DNA from: Sphagnum compactum
Lineage: Eukaryota > Bryophyta > Sphagnopsida > Sphagnales
Length of the DNA stretch: 64,000 nt
Reading direction: 5' to 3'
NCBI GenBank assembly: GCA_965153455.1
Contig: OZ234495.1
Span: forward strand, 18,472,875-18,536,874
The position numbers and the translations under genes were made by a program. Shown piece after piece: positions 1-12,888 of the stretch; the first letter of the stretch is position 1, and every line of letters begins with the position of its first letter. The notes beneath the pieces were generated by a model that was not told the origin of the DNA, searched no databases, and saw only the letters and a program-made list of their open reading frames with translations.

Positions 1-2
1 CT

Positions 3-380
3 GAAGACTTCGTCGACAGTTTTGTAAATCACTACTCAAAGGACGTTGCAGATGGGTCTAAAAAAGAAGGGGGTTGGCCCAATTGGACTGATTGGGTCAA
101 TTCACCATTTGAAAGGCCAGTGGAGTCCTATTCAGTCTCCAAAGTTGCAGTCATTGCTTATGTCAGTGCCCTACATAACACTCTTGTTGCCCAACCTGGA
201 AGTGGAAAAAAGACCAATGTCTTTAGCTGCTGCCCTGGTTATGTTGCCACAGATCTCAATAACAACAGGGGAACGAACACAGTTGAAGAAGGTGCAGATA
301 CCCCAGTATGGTTAGCACTCCATTCTCCAGAAGAAGGTATTGGGAAATTCTGGGCTGAGAGAAAAGTAGTTGACTTCTAA
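3..380 (+). CDS. 3' end of a short-chain dehydrogenase/reductase (carbonyl reductase-like), partial
   Basis: The reading frame is open from the window edge to a TAA at 378-380, so the N-terminus with the Rossmann glycine motif lies outside. What remains is the C-terminal half of a classical SDR. The active-site YxxxK is visible as YSVSK at about 126-140. The substrate-side PG motif reads CCPGYVATDL, followed by EEGADTPVWLAL and a short C-terminal tail ending VVDF. This pattern is typical of the plant carbonyl reductase / menthone and salutaridine reductase-like group of NADPH-dependent reductases, usually about 300 residues long. The exact substrate cannot be told from this part. Codons look undamaged, so it is probably the last exon of a working gene. 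The stretch after the stop looks like ordinary 3' UTR. I saw no exon boundary within the visible part. Confidence 0.85.
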   Translation, partial: EDFVDSFVNHYSKDVADGSKKEGGWPNWTDWVNSPFERPVESYSVSKVAVIAYVSALHNTLVAQPGSGKKTNVFSCCPGYVATDLNNNRGTNTVEEGADTPVWLALHSPEEGIGKFWAERKVVDF

Positions 381-1739
381 TGTTAATGTTGTTTTGTAGT
401 CCCATTTCTTCTGAACCCCAAATCCCAATCCCCTATAATTTCCTAACTCTATTTAGGAGTTGTGAATGTATTGGAGACTGATACAAAATTTGGTACATGA
501 AGGAATCTAAAGGGATGATGTTCCCACATATTTCATATATCTTTTTGCTGCATGAACTCTAACATAGTGTTTCCACATAATAGAACGATTTCTTATTCCT
601 ATGAGCTTCCCATGTGTGTTGTGGCTAAATCAAGGTGGATATGCAATGTGACTGTAGATTTTGAACTTTGCACTTTTAGTTGAAAAAAAATGCATTAGGA
701 TTGGGAGACCAACTAGGAAACCTCATGTTGCAACTTGGAATGAACATGCCACTCAATTGACATACAATATTGATGAGAGGTTGCAGAACTATCCCACTAC
801 TCAAATAAGGTACAATGTTGATGGTCTCTAATAAACATGAAGAGGTATTTGTATTACTCACACCATCTTTGGGTAAGTTCTTATTTTGGGGTTTGAATGC
901 ACGCTTTGAAGTACATATTTTATTTGTCTGTTGGAAAGAAGATTGTAAAAGAGTGCTTGATTGAAAAGGTGCGACCATTTGTTCTGAAAGCATAAATCAT
1001 GTGACCAAAATTGAAGAAACTATGTCAGTATATTGATCCTTGGAAGTGCATAGCTTCACACCAGAAGATTTCAATTGGATACAAGAAAGTTGTGCAACTT
1101 CTTGGTGCAAAGTTGTGCATGGGTAACGCATCTAGGTCCAATTATGTCTAAAACACATAGGCACAATAGAACTAGTTTCTGTAGATGAGAAGCTGAATGG
1201 GGTGCATTTCTGGATTCTCATTAAAAGAAATTCAAGCTTTCTAAAATCTAAGCAGATCATGAATTTTTTCAAATATCATTCAAAATTTAATAGTGGCACA
1301 TAATTTATCATCTCTCCTGATTCTATTTTGACCTTTTATGAAGGGTGGAATCATTATGCAATGAACCTGTGGATTGCTTCAAATATTCAGTTAAAATATA
1401 GTGATATCAATCAGAATAGATTAGCTTCTATTTATGTAGTGAAGGTCATACACTACTAAGATGTGGACACGAAACTGGTGTAGCTGGTCCTCATGGAATG
1501 ATCCATGGCTAGGTGCACATTGAGGATATAATCATGTGTAGGCAATCCTCAAGGATATAATAAATGTGCAGGTGGTCCTTGAGGATACATGATGAATTTA
1601 CAACCAATCTCCATGGATATGATTCATTCTCAGAACCGCGGAAATCATCATATTCAGCATACTGATCTTAAGGGCCATGTTGCATACCTTTAAAATGCAT
1701 GAAGTTGGGCCTAATTGGTATCGTAGCCCTTCTCTAAAA
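381..1739. other. Intergenic DNA, nothing recognised
   Basis: After the reductase stop codon the sequence is AT-rich 3' UTR and intergenic DNA. Only short frames without recognisable motifs occur. A degenerate local repetition of ggt-cct-gagGATAta phrases is visible around 1,480-1,630, of unknown meaning. Confidence 0.5.
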
Positions 1740-2170
1740 GCTTCTCTCAAGTAAATATCGTTCGGTCGTTGAGAAATTACTACTCACAATCGGAGGAACT
1801 GATCATAATAGTCCTCCATCGACTCATACTTCTATTGTGAAGTGACAGTTGCTTGCCCTTCACTTTTTATCTCATTAAATCGAGTTATAAAAGCACGTTG
1901 AACCTCTGCCCATGTCATTGTTGGATGAGCAATCTCATATCTTCCGAACCAGTTAGCAACTTTTTCCTTTGGGGAATTTGGAAAATATTGTAATTTGTGA
2001 CAATTTGTATCTTCTCCATTAATTACACATACCTTCGTCAATTGTTGAATGTGTAAAGCTAGATCTCCGTTATCATGATATTTAGGTAACTATATTCGTA
2101 ATTCATTTATGAAAGGTACCACCATGATGAGTGGAATGTTCATTATCAATGCAACAATAGTCAATGGTAA
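1740..2170 (-). mobile_element. Ty3/gypsy-type retrotransposon gag fragment
   Basis: The minus-strand frame at 1,832-2,041 (69 codons) carries the core of the retrotransposon gag domain (Pfam Retrotrans_gag type). The order is FPNSPKEKVANWF, then HPTMTWAEVQRAFITRF, matching the usual pattern of hydrophobic-WF-spacer-W-F-F. Similar but broken coding continues on both sides in other frames. No protease, reverse transcriptase or LTR was found near it, so this is a short relic. The flanking DNA to about 2.4 kb may belong to the same relic. Confidence 0.6.
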
Positions 2171-5100
2171 CTTCTGAGAAATATTAGATTTGATCCGTTA
2201 AGGGCTCTAGAAAAATAATTTGAATAATTTTCTTTTAGAAACTTCGTTAGCAGTGTTGCTACTATTGGCTTCTTCTATTGCATCCTCTTTTGACCATTTT
2301 CTTAGTATACGCGACCATTCCTCTTCCATGACCCAATTAACATTCCAAAAACATTAATTGTAGCTTCTAGAGTTCTTGGGAGTTCTTAGCAATGCATCAA
2401 CATTCCTTTCATCACCTTCTTCTTCGCTTCGTTTGATGTTCTAGTTTCAGTAGATTGTTGAGTGTCTTCATTGGGTAAACTTTTTGTTTTTTCAATTATC
2501 ATCTACCCTACTATCACTTCTAGTTATTCCTCAATCAAGTACCTCATAACAAGTAGAAGGACTACAAATAGTTCTCAACCCCTTCCATTTAGAAGATTTC
2601 TCTGCTTCAGCAGCTATTTCTTTTGCTTCTTCACAATTTTGCCTTTTTCATTTTTTTAGTCTATTTTGTTTTTCTACTTTTCTACTTTTATCTGTCATAG
2701 ATTCCTAAAATTTTTTGCTCTCTTACTACTAACATGTTTTTTTTCTTTTTTCCAATTTTTCTTATATGGATCCAAAATCATCATTATGGACCTAAATTCT
2801 TTTGACTCGATTTCTTTTGGATAGTACTTCTCATTTCCTTATTGTATACTCAAATCCTAAAAATATAGATGGCCATAACAAATCACATGGTATCCATCTC
2901 TCTACCAAAACATTAATATTTGGTTTTGTAAATTCTCTTCTATCATGAAATTTAATAATGTGATAGGTTGCAACTTTTTAAATTGAAATTAATGTCAATA
3001 AACACATAATTATTGGTAGCTATCTCTGATACTTTATTAGTTGTGTAGTATCAATTATCAGTGTTCGTAATTGTATACACCACATTTCCATTCCCCCATG
3101 TAGTTTTTTTATTATCAATTCTTGAAAGTTCTCAAGTAATGTTTTAAATTTTTCAACAAATGTTGCCCATTTATCAAGTTTTGGATTTCTCTTGGTGTAT
3201 ACAAGTAATTTAAAAAATTCCAACCATATCTATTTTCAATTTTTAATCTTTCTTTGCCTTCATCAATTGTTATAGTTTTTTTGAACCATTCACAGTTCCC
3301 TTTCTTAACAATCGTCATACTCTACCATTTCTCATGCCATCCCTAATATACATTGTTGTAATATTTTTTTTAAAATGGATTTAACCATATCTTGTTCATA
3401 ATAGGTGAAAATTTTAAGAAAAGTTATGACATGTTCAGCACCCATACTAGTCATTTTATTTGATTTATTTTCTTCTTGTCCCACTTTATATACTCCCAAC
3501 AATTCTGTAAATCAAGTAAAATTATATAGAATACATGGCTTAGACAGAACCCCAAATCTAACTCGTTTACTTCAACTTTTCCATTTTCATCTTCCATTAA
3601 TTTACTTACACAAGGAAGGATTACATAACCTTCTTCTTTAGTTTCTCCAACAACAATTTGAATTGAATCCCCAACATGGTTGCCAAATGTTAGCAATACA
3701 TTTTTGTACCATTTTGGATTCTTGTCATACTCTATTAATAAAAATACCACATAAAAATATTAATTAGGACATCTGAATTATTACTGGAGAATTCCTTATT
3801 GATGTTGAAGAACCACAATTACCATTATGCCATTATTGAATTGAGACTATCAACAATAATTGGGAAAATACTCAAGCTTCAATAAATCATAAAACATAAA
3901 TGCCAAGCTTATTTCACAAAGTAGTATTTTCACTCAGAAACACCACTATCATTGTTCAAAATAATCACCCTTCAAAGTCTCTTGTGGCAACCTTACTTTT
4001 ATACCGACATGCCTTCTAGCAATTTCAAGAAGTAGTTGTAATTACTTTCGTGTCATATTGTTATGTAGTTATGACAATTTGTTTGTCATATCGAGACAAT
4101 AAGCTTAGCGTGTATCAACCTACTACGTTTTGATGGTTCCAAAGGGACTTGCTAAGATTTTGTATAATATTCCTACTCTATCAACATGCCTAAGTATCTC
4201 CATTACAAAATGCTACTCCATCTCCTACAAGGGATTGTGCAATTCAAGATTGTTTTTCTCTTCTTGATCTTAGACTCCAACAACGTAGTGGAATGTGTTT
4301 TGGCCCCACCAAGGGTATGTCATTTTTTCCCACGTAAATAACCCAAGAATCCAAACAGTGTAATAAATCTAATTTTTTGTTATAGTATGTTCATGGATTG
4401 CTATAGTAGAGTATAATAACTTATAAAATTAAACAAAATCATCTCAATCTAAATCAACATCTTTTATTATTGTGCATGCAATGGGGTGATTAATATGACT
4501 TAACTAATTTTTAACACTCTTCAAGATCCTCAATGCAACATTTTGAACTATGGATTTTTGGATCCAACAATAATTTAGATATTTTTGGAACCTTTGATTG
4601 TACATCTCATCTACAATTTCAACTCTTTGACTTGGACTATCAATTGTTCTACTGTCGTTGACAAATTTGAATATTTTAACATTAGAGCATTCGGACATAT
4701 AAATTCTAAGCAAAGTTGGAATTGTTCTTGTACCCTAGCTCATAAAGAGGACATATTCAAAACAGTTTCATGGCCTTTAATTGGAGCCTAAACCCCATAA
4801 CCAAACACTCTTTTTTTATTTTATTTTTATCTTGGTTCTTTGTTAAACCCACCTTTAAAAGGTTCATTGCCACCATACTTGTTTTCAAGTATTCGCATTG
4901 CAATGTCATGGTCTTTTGCCATAACTAAACATGACTACATATAACATCATGCCTTTTTTTTATTATTTCTTTTTTCCATGCCCATAACTACACCAAACAA
5001 AAAGATTGTTTGAATTATATATAAAATTGAACACATTTTGTCAAGATCGGGCGTTTGATCATAAGGTTGCATTTAAACACTTGCGCAAAGGACTGGGACC

Positions 5101-5590
5101 ATACACCAGCACTGGTATGCACAAGAGGGGTGTTCGATCACAGGGTGATGTTCCATGGGGGGCATGTTTACCCTAGTTAATCAAACTTAAGAAGTTTTGG
5201 AACACGTTGAGATGAGAAAAAAAAGACAATGTCATTTTGTGACAGAGTTTGATTCACAACTCTCCTAACTCCTCCATTTGATTAATGCTTGACCATTAGC
5301 TATGAGACTAGTAGTTATGAGGTGATTGCGAGCACATGTTGGAAAACAATAATGGAAAGTTGATAAACTGAATGGAAAGATGTCTTACATGGCTTTTTCA
5401 ATTGGGCTACTCGGATCAGAGCAGCCCATGATAGGCTCTGATCACAACAACTGGATCCAAAGTCATTGACGAAGACCTTACAAAGATCACTTTTCATTGC
5501 ATAATTGCAATGGTTTATAAATTTATAATTAATAAATAGTAGGCTAGCTATTTTTAAACTAACTTTTAGTTACATATAGATTTTAATTTT
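2171..5590. other. AT-rich intergenic DNA, no gene recognised
   Basis: This stretch is very rich in A and T. It holds short frames on both strands, the longest at 3,451-3,750 on the minus strand (99 codons). None shows a motif I recognise. The minus-strand frames at 3,020-3,750 have a rather protein-like composition and could be a decayed transposon protein, but I cannot support a family. Confidence 0.4.
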
Positions 5591-5599
5591 AAAACGTGT

Positions 5600-6570
5600 G
5601 ACACATGTCATCTTATGATGTCTCACAGTTTGACGCAGGTCTGACACCTCTTGCATTTGATCAAGCATGGACTCCTCACAACACCAGATCTGATGTGCAC
5701 CCTAAACTCTGTACCCCTGCAACTCAAAACTCTGCACTGGGCCTGAACTACAAAACTCTGCACCTGGAGTACATGCAGTCTTTTTGTGTAAGAATTATAT
5801 TTCTGATGTGTGAAGACTAACATATGAATTCTTCATTTTGGGATTGATAAGTTTGCTCAAGCGTCAATAGCTAGCCTTTCTATATGGATGCTATGAGTAA
5901 TGACATGTGGGAATGATATGCCATTGGACTCTCTTCTTGAACAGGAAGTTTTGTGTAGTGCATGATATTTTGCTTGGGAAGCTGTGCATAAGAAATCAGA
6001 ATTGTAATTTGATCTGCTGCCTACGGAACATATCATACACCAGTGCAGTATAATACTCTGGTTGATTGTATGCTTCCTGGGTGCCACCTGTACACACAGT
6101 TGTCAAGTTTCTTGTTAGCCTGGGCTAGCATGCGAATTGTGCTTCAGACTTGTCAATTCTACTGATTATTTTGCAGAATGCATGAAAGACTTTGTTAGTA
6201 CTCACTCTTTCATATGACTTACTAATAAATTGACATATGACAATTATCATTTTCCAGTACTGTGAGTACACTGACTCATTCACTTTTAGATTTACTAACT
6301 TTTCATCATCTCCATGACTTGCAGTACTTCTCATTGGATTTGTTTTTATCTCCTATTTCTAGAACAGTGGATGTGTCAAGGACATTAACTCCATTACATT
6401 GGTTTAGTTCATGATTGACATCAAAACATCCTGATTCCTGTATGCAGTCAGGTGACATACTGATGAATGTTTGCCAAATGTGTCAACCACTCAGATTCCT
6501 TGCCATTCTCATGTGATATGCAGGTAGGTGACATGGAAACCAGTAGAGGTATACACATCTCTGCTAACAT
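5600..6570 (+). repeat. Left arm of a large imperfect inverted repeat
   Basis: The reverse complement of about 5,640-6,570 aligns by eye with about 8,470-9,440. Short matched blocks include aaaaagactgca (9,281 against the complement near 5,775), tgatttcttatgca (9,050 against the complement near 5,990) and caatgagaagta / caatgaaaagta (6,330 against 8,700). Identity looks like two thirds to three quarters with small indels. The outer part of the arm corresponds to the DNA downstream of the DUF674 copies, because the same sequence occurs a third time at about 12,540-12,760 in the same orientation as the right arm. Confidence 0.75.
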
Positions 6571-8469
6571 CTGGAGGTTAAGATATCAACTTTTGCAACA
6601 GTAGCTGATGCTATGGACTGGCTTGAGGTTTCTTTAAGGCATACTTGCCACCACTCTAGCCTGCAAACCTGTTACTTCCCACAGCTTGATGAACGGATGG
6701 AATGTTTCTCAACTTGTGACATACATTGTTCTTGACCTACTTGTTCCTAGAGCACTAAAACTCCTAGTACACTGGCATCATCATTACCCCATTGCTTACA
6801 ACCAACAGCACCATTCTTTATTAACCCCATATTGCTAAAAGAAGATTGCAAACCTCTTTCCTTTATCCTCTGACATTCCCAGGTCATGCGTGATGCGGTT
6901 GCCAAGGTGTAAGACACTTGGATAATTGCAAAGAAAATATGGATACCATAGAGCATTCCTACTGACATAGTGAGTTGTAATTGTCTGTTAGGCAGATCAA
7001 CTGCAGTACTTGACATTAAACAATTGATGACCTATCCAAGGATGCCTCAGAACATGGGGAGAAACTGAAGAAGATATCCATGGATCTCAGAAACAGGGGG
7101 AGGAAGTGGAATAGAATGATCATCTCTATTCTGTGTTGAAAAGGAGGTGCAGAATACAGTGAAGAAGGTTCAGGTGATACAGGTATCTCTGCTTGGAAGA
7201 AACCATCACCTGCATCTCAATACTTCTGAAGGTAAGCAAAATTTCTGGGGATTGTGCACAGGTACAATGGTATTGCTCTTGTTGACTTCCTGAGATTGAC
7301 ACAATCATTTGCATAGAACCCGCAGCTTTGTGGATGGCTTGCCAAATGTTTGCAAGGGAATTAAGCAAAGGGAACTTTTGGATTAATTATTGGTCTTGTT
7401 CTTGGGAGTTGCTGGTTACACTTGCAACTTTTTAATGGCAAGTGATTGCATGAACTCAGAATCTAAATGTTTATTGGTCATGGGCATTTTGTGCTCTGCT
7501 CATTGTTGTCATCATTCTGCAATGGTACTGCTGAAGGTCTGTTGATTTGAGTATGCAGGTTATGAAGAAGAACTAGTGGTGTGCATGGGAGCAAATGCAG
7601 TTGTGCTGCACGTTAAATCTATGAGGCAGACTTCCACTATCAATATGTATTGAGTAGTTTAGGACTTCAAGTTACCCCCATCTTTTCACTACTTATGTTC
7701 ATATTCTGCTCCCTCTTGCCCATGCCTTTGAATGAAAATGGGCTTGGACCTGTAAGTTCACAGAGGATACACTTGTATCCATGAGGTCCAGTAAAAAATA
7801 GATTGCTTTTGATTGACTGAAAATGGGCTGTATACTGTACTTTGGATGAAGTACAGTCTTCAAGAAGGGTGAAAATGGGTTTGGACCTGATTGAACAGGA
7901 TACACTGGTCTCCACAAGGCTAACTAGAAAAAAGATTACTTCTGATTGGCTGACCATAATTATCACCCCAGCTGGTTGCAGTAAAAAAGTGTCTCCCATT
8001 TTACTCTCCAATTTCTCATATGGGTGGGTGGGCCTGAGGAAACAATTAGCATTACATTGGATGTGATAAACACTGGTTGAAGCCAAATAGGAGGTGTGGA
8101 TGGACCTGGTCTTAGACTCTCTTTCATCAACACTACCGATGAGTTTTGCCATATGGACAACTATTCTAGGTCCTCTCCATGTGCTGAAACATCCACGGAT
8201 AGTTCATCAATCATTCAGTGTCAAAGCACTGCACTTGAAGTGCTATCAGAAAAGTATAATTTGCTATGCAAGGTAGCCAGCTTTACCACAACAACTTGTT
8301 TGGAAGTTTGACTGCAAATTGTTTCATGTAACATCCACAAAAAGGAGAAGGTAATGGATTAATATAGTATGGGATTCAAACTGTAAATCTCTCTACAGTG
8401 ATAGTGCAAAATGCCACAATGTTTCTGTCTTGACTCAAAATCAACATGAAGAGATTTTGTAAGGAGATA
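6571..8469. other. Spacer of the inverted repeat, with a ~110-bp duplication
   Basis: I could not extend the inverted homology into this part. Within it, a segment starting gaaaatgggcttggacctg at about 7,733 is repeated at about 7,869 as gaaaatgggtttggacctg. Both are followed by a related ~100 bp with ggatacact and gattgactga/gattggctga. A minus-strand frame at 7,667-8,152 (161 codons, ATG start) covers the duplication. A plus-strand frame at about 8,090-8,270 ends at a possible splice donor (tgcaag|gtagcc). I recognise neither protein, and both may be chance. Confidence 0.45.
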
Positions 8470-9450
8470 ATAGGATTTACGATTCATGCAGTGTTTTTAT
8501 GTCTAGGGTCACAGATGAATTATAGATGAATGACTGGAAATCTGCACGGTTGATATATTTGGAAAACATTCACCATCATGTGGCAATATGCAGGATGATT
8601 GTTTGGTAACAATCATAAACTGTATCAAATGTGAAGGTGATAATAATGTCCTTTTGCTCATACACTAAGTACTCTAGGAAAAGGGAACAAAATAGCTAAT
8701 CCAATGAAAAGTAGGACAAGTGATGAAGAGGTTGAAATATAAATCTACAATGAGCTAGTGTACTGACAGTGCAGGAAAATGGTAATTGTTTCATGCCAAA
8801 TTCTAATAAGAGTGGGACTCTCATACTCTCTGCAAGATAATATGTGCAATTCATTGCTAAGCACACTTCATAAGTCTGAAGTACCTGCCATGCTAGCTTA
8901 GACTCACAAGAAACTAGAAAATTGTGTTAGTATTTGTACTTCGCACCCAGGAAGAAGCATACAATGAATTAGAGTATTTTACTGCACTGCTGTAGCTGGC
9001 ATGTGCACCTGTAGAATAATTTCAGTAGGCAGCAGATCAACTTACAATTCTGATTTCTTATGCATAGCTTCCCAACTCAAAATGAATCATTATTACATGA
9101 TGCACTATACAGAATTTCCAGCTGAAGAAGAGAGTCTAGTGAAATATCATTCCACATTGTCACTACTCATAACCTCTGTAGTAGAAAGGCTAGCTACTGA
9201 CATACTTGAGCAAACTTGTTGATCCCAAAATGAAGAATTAATATGCTAGTCTCCACATATCAGAAATATGATACTTACACAAAAAGACTGCATTTACTTG
9301 GGGTGCACAGGTTGAGGTTCAGGCCAAGAGCAGAGTTTGAGTTGTAGGGGTGCGGAGCTGGGACTCCACATCCCATGGCATTACAAGCAGTCCTTGCTTG
9401 TGACATCCAGTTGTTTGCCACTCACAACATCCTCCTTGATCAAACTATGG
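8470..9450 (-). repeat. Right arm of the inverted repeat; also part of the DUF674 duplication
   Basis: This is the partner of the arm at 5,600-6,570. It lies directly 3' of the broken DUF674 copy, which is on the minus strand. A shorter version occurs at 12,540-12,760 beside the intact DUF674 copy. The shared block includes cagatcaact, cattattacatgatgcact and gctgaagaagagag. The three occurrences suggest that the 3' flank of the DUF674 gene was duplicated both directly and in inverted orientation. Confidence 0.7.
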
Positions 9451-11110
9451 GCTGATTATTTGGAGCCTCCTTCTCCATTTGCAATTTTGGAAACCCTAAG
9501 TTCATTTACAAGTTTACACATGGCATGTTAGTTCATAACCCCTAAACATCAGACAGGCCCGATATGGACTGCTTTTCAGTGTAAATTCACACTGACCTGA
9601 AGCTTAGGGGTTAATATACAGTGTATACACTGACACAGCAGCTTGATACACTGACTCTCATTGACAATGTCACGATCAGCATTCACATATCTAGTTGCTC
9701 CATGTGCATTGAATTTGCAAGTTTCATTCCTAAAAGACTTTAGGAACCACAGGACTTATATGAGGTATTTCTACCTCATGCACTTGATGGAAAAGAGTTC
9801 ATTGGGGACTGAGATCAGAGTTCAGAAGGTAAAAGGCTGGTGCTCAAGGTTGTTGAAACAGTCCTTGCAGCTCACAACATTCAAATATCCAACTTCAGAG
9901 TATTTACCAACTTCAAGATACACCAAATTCATGTACCCAACTCTGGACTTAGTTGAAACTTGATCTTTTAGTGACAGGGTGGCTTGCAAATAACTATCCA
10001 AGACTATCAATTTCATCACCAGATTCTCGGTTAAGGAACTCACTCTTTGAGAAAACCTCATTTAATGCAGAGCGCGTTGTCAGGGAGGCTCGCAAAAGCT
10101 GTAAAGCCTGGGATACACAAAACAATTTCATTTCATGAACTGCCATAAGGTTCTTACTTGTAGCCACCTAATTCACAAATTGATTTCAGAATTCTGGACA
10201 TGCCATTATCATACCTAGCTCATTCATCGTCAGAGGAACAGGAAACAGGAGCCTCACCTTCATGAGTAGAACAACTAAGCTGATAATTTGGCACTCTCTT
10301 TAGGCAGAGACTCATTAGACTGTACCTCGGTGGTGCCAACTGTGATTTCCAGGCTGTCCAGGTTGCACATGTTCTCGACTTAGAGCTTGTTGAGCAGCAC
10401 AATGCTCTTGATGGTGGACGTTGGATATATCTCCATCTCATCGGTAATCATAAAAGTCGTGTTTTCCTTGACATAACCAGCTCCTGCAGGTTTAGACATG
10501 GATTTGCAGCCAAAGACTCTTGAGATTCAGTAAATTCTTTAGTCATCGGGTTTCTGCAGCTTGCACAAGGATGGCCGTGCTTCCTCGTCATGATAGCTTG
10601 AGTTTTAAATTCCGCACAATGATAATTATTGCATGTGTAGTATGCCCTTTCGCAAGACGTAATACCCTGAATCCGCACGAGAGAGCTTGCAAAGTAGCCT
10701 GATGCAGGCTGCGGGCTCAGTAGAATGTCCTTGCAGCTAACATTCATGACGCTGGCATTTAGCTTGTCGATGCTTTTGAAAATGTTGGAGATAGCTCCCA
10801 CCGGCCATTCGTCCAAACCTGAACTACGGTTCCAGCGTTAGCGCCGGAACGAACTCATCATGTGTACAAGTGCAAAGCCTCAGGTGGTTGCGAAACAAAT
10901 CCACAAGATAGCATGCCATCTAGGTTGCAACCAAGTACTCATACCTTGAGAGATGAGTTTTATGACCGTTCCAGTAGGCAGCATGAGAAAGCTGAAAGGA
11001 GGTCGACAAAATCCTTGCCAGGCTCCATGTACAGAACCCGCTTGGTGGACTTCTCCACGAGTAATTGCACCCGAACCAAATCCGCAGGCAGCTGCCCTGA
11101 ATCACTCGTA
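9380..11110 (-). pseudogene. Decayed tandem copy of the DUF674 gene
   Basis: This minus-strand copy lines up with the intact gene at 12,889-14,341 through all four exons. Exon 1 is near 10,951-11,105 and keeps VRVQLLVEKSTKRVLYMEPGK. It lacks the start region, has no in-frame ATG, and has lost one base at about 10,994-11,005 (gctgaaaggaggtcgac against gctgaagaggacctcgac), which shifts the frame. Exon 2 runs from about 10,819 and encodes DEWPVGAISNIFKS and TTFMITDEMEIYP, but these lie in different frames. The codon AAG after NKL has become TAA near 10,380. Exon 3 at about 10,040-10,107 keeps ALQLLRASLTTRSALNEVF, with one base missing near its end. The exon 4 equivalent (about 9,380-9,505) contains stops. 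Several independent lesions make this a pseudogene and not a sequencing slip. DUF674 proteins have no known activity. Confidence 0.85.
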
Positions 11111-12540
11111 CTTTTACCGATCACACTAACCCGCGAACCCTGCTCGTCAATAAAAAAGAATCAACAGCGATCCAAGACATACGCGACAAATTCTCCAAGC
11201 AAAGAGATCATTCAGGAGCTCCAAATTCTACTCTTGAGGATATTGCCACTGCCCTTTGTGAAGCCAGACGACAAAAGACACAAGTCCAGGATAAAGGATT
11301 CACGGTTTATGAAGGAAAAGCAAGGGAAAGCTCCCACTGATGCATGGGTCAAATGGAACTTGCAGTTGAAAACCAAGAGCACTAAAAACCAAAATTGTGT
11401 AACTTAACCGTGCGACATTTCGCAAAACTGAGCTCGAAGATTATGTGGAGATCAAAACTTGGAAGATCCTGTAACAGTCTCTGCAAGCACCGTGACAGTG
11501 CACATCAAAACAGTAAGATCTGTACGTATTAAACTACCTTGCTAATTTGAATCGTCGCTTGCACGCGGCTGCAGTGAGTTGCAAAAACACGGTTTTCTTT
11601 TGAAATAAGAAACAGAAACAGAAACGGTTTATTTCTAATTCCAAAGCGAACATTCAGGTCCCCGGGATTTGCGGGATAAGTGTGGGGTTTTAGCAGAGAT
11701 TTCACCTCAAAATCCCTATTTCACTCAGAAAAACTATTTATTTGTGAGATCAACAAATCATGCTGACACAAGGCTGAACAAGACATCTATTGTTCAGGAT
11801 GTGCACAAAATTTGAAATAATTGATTAACAGCACCAAAGCTGGAGTGAAGTTCCATGATAAACCTCGAGATACCAATTGCTCCTGCAAATTACAGTCTTT
11901 GGCTGAAGCCTATGTACTTTTCCTAACTGACTTCCTGATCTCACCCTGTTGGTGCTGTTCGGGTTTTCGCCTTGAGATCTAATCTTGTCTTTTCTTTCTG
12001 CCCAGGCAGGTGCGGCTGACGGCGCGGTGGGAAGGGCCTTCAATTAGCAACATACCTAGAACAGTGTCTCAACCTCACTCCCTACCTGCATGCGCTCTCT
12101 CACTCTTCACCTATCTACATGGGTTATTAACCTAATCGGAACCGTCGATAATCCTTGTACTCTAAAAATCATAGTGTAATTACAGCATTATTTTATACTA
12201 ACCTTGAGTAGCTTTGTTGTTAACTCCGGATAGGACCACTAGAAGGTTGCATGTAGTTAGCATATGTATTTTGTCACTACTTATATACCTTTGTTTCTCA
12301 GATGAACATACACGAACTTTCTGCTTCTTCAAACATGTCCATTGGAGAAGAAATCCCCAATATTGAATTTCAGTCAAACAAATGGAATAAACATGAATCA
12401 TACAACATGAAAATTAAAGATAGTGCACCTGCTTGCTAATGGCTTGTGAGGGAATCAAGTGAACGAAGTTCTTGGATCAGTCAGTACATGTTCTAATGTG
12501 AAATCTAATTTTACATTTTAGCATGGTGTAAATTCTTGAA
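11111..12540. other. 5' flank of the DUF674 pseudogene and intergenic DNA
   Basis: The part from 11,111 to about 11,570 matches 14,400-14,810, the upstream region of the intact DUF674 copy. Shared blocks include gatccaag/ggtccaag, acatacgcgacaaa and gagctccaaattcta. The duplication therefore covered promoter DNA too. From about 11,570 to 12,540 I see no gene. The plus-strand open frame at 10,862-11,407 is antisense to the pseudogene and its flank and shows no protein motif. Confidence 0.5.
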
Positions 12541-12888
12541 TCCTCCAATTGCTGACTCATAGCCTACTGCACTGTAGTAGCACATCTCAAGAAAAGTTTA
12601 GTGGGTAACAGATCAACTTCCCAAATCAAAAACAGAACATTATTACATGATGCACTGTACATACTTCCGGCTGAAGAAGAGAGCCCAATGAGTATCATTC
12701 CAATATCATTCCTAACATCCATAAAAAGGATATCTCTGCATGAGCAAAATTGTTATCACAAAGTGGAGATTTCTTATGAACTCCACATATGAAAATCTAT
12801 ATGCGTACCATTTGCAGCAAAAATATTACCAAGACACATCAAAATGCCTTCATCATCATCATTCATCTTCATCAATTACTTCTAGTTG

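Noticed and set aside
3451-3750. 99-codon minus-strand frame in AT-rich DNA
   Set aside because: Protein-like but no family could be recognised; not called as a gene.
10862-11407. 181-codon plus-strand frame
   Set aside because: It is antisense to exon 1, intron and promoter of the DUF674 pseudogene, has biased composition, and shows no motif.
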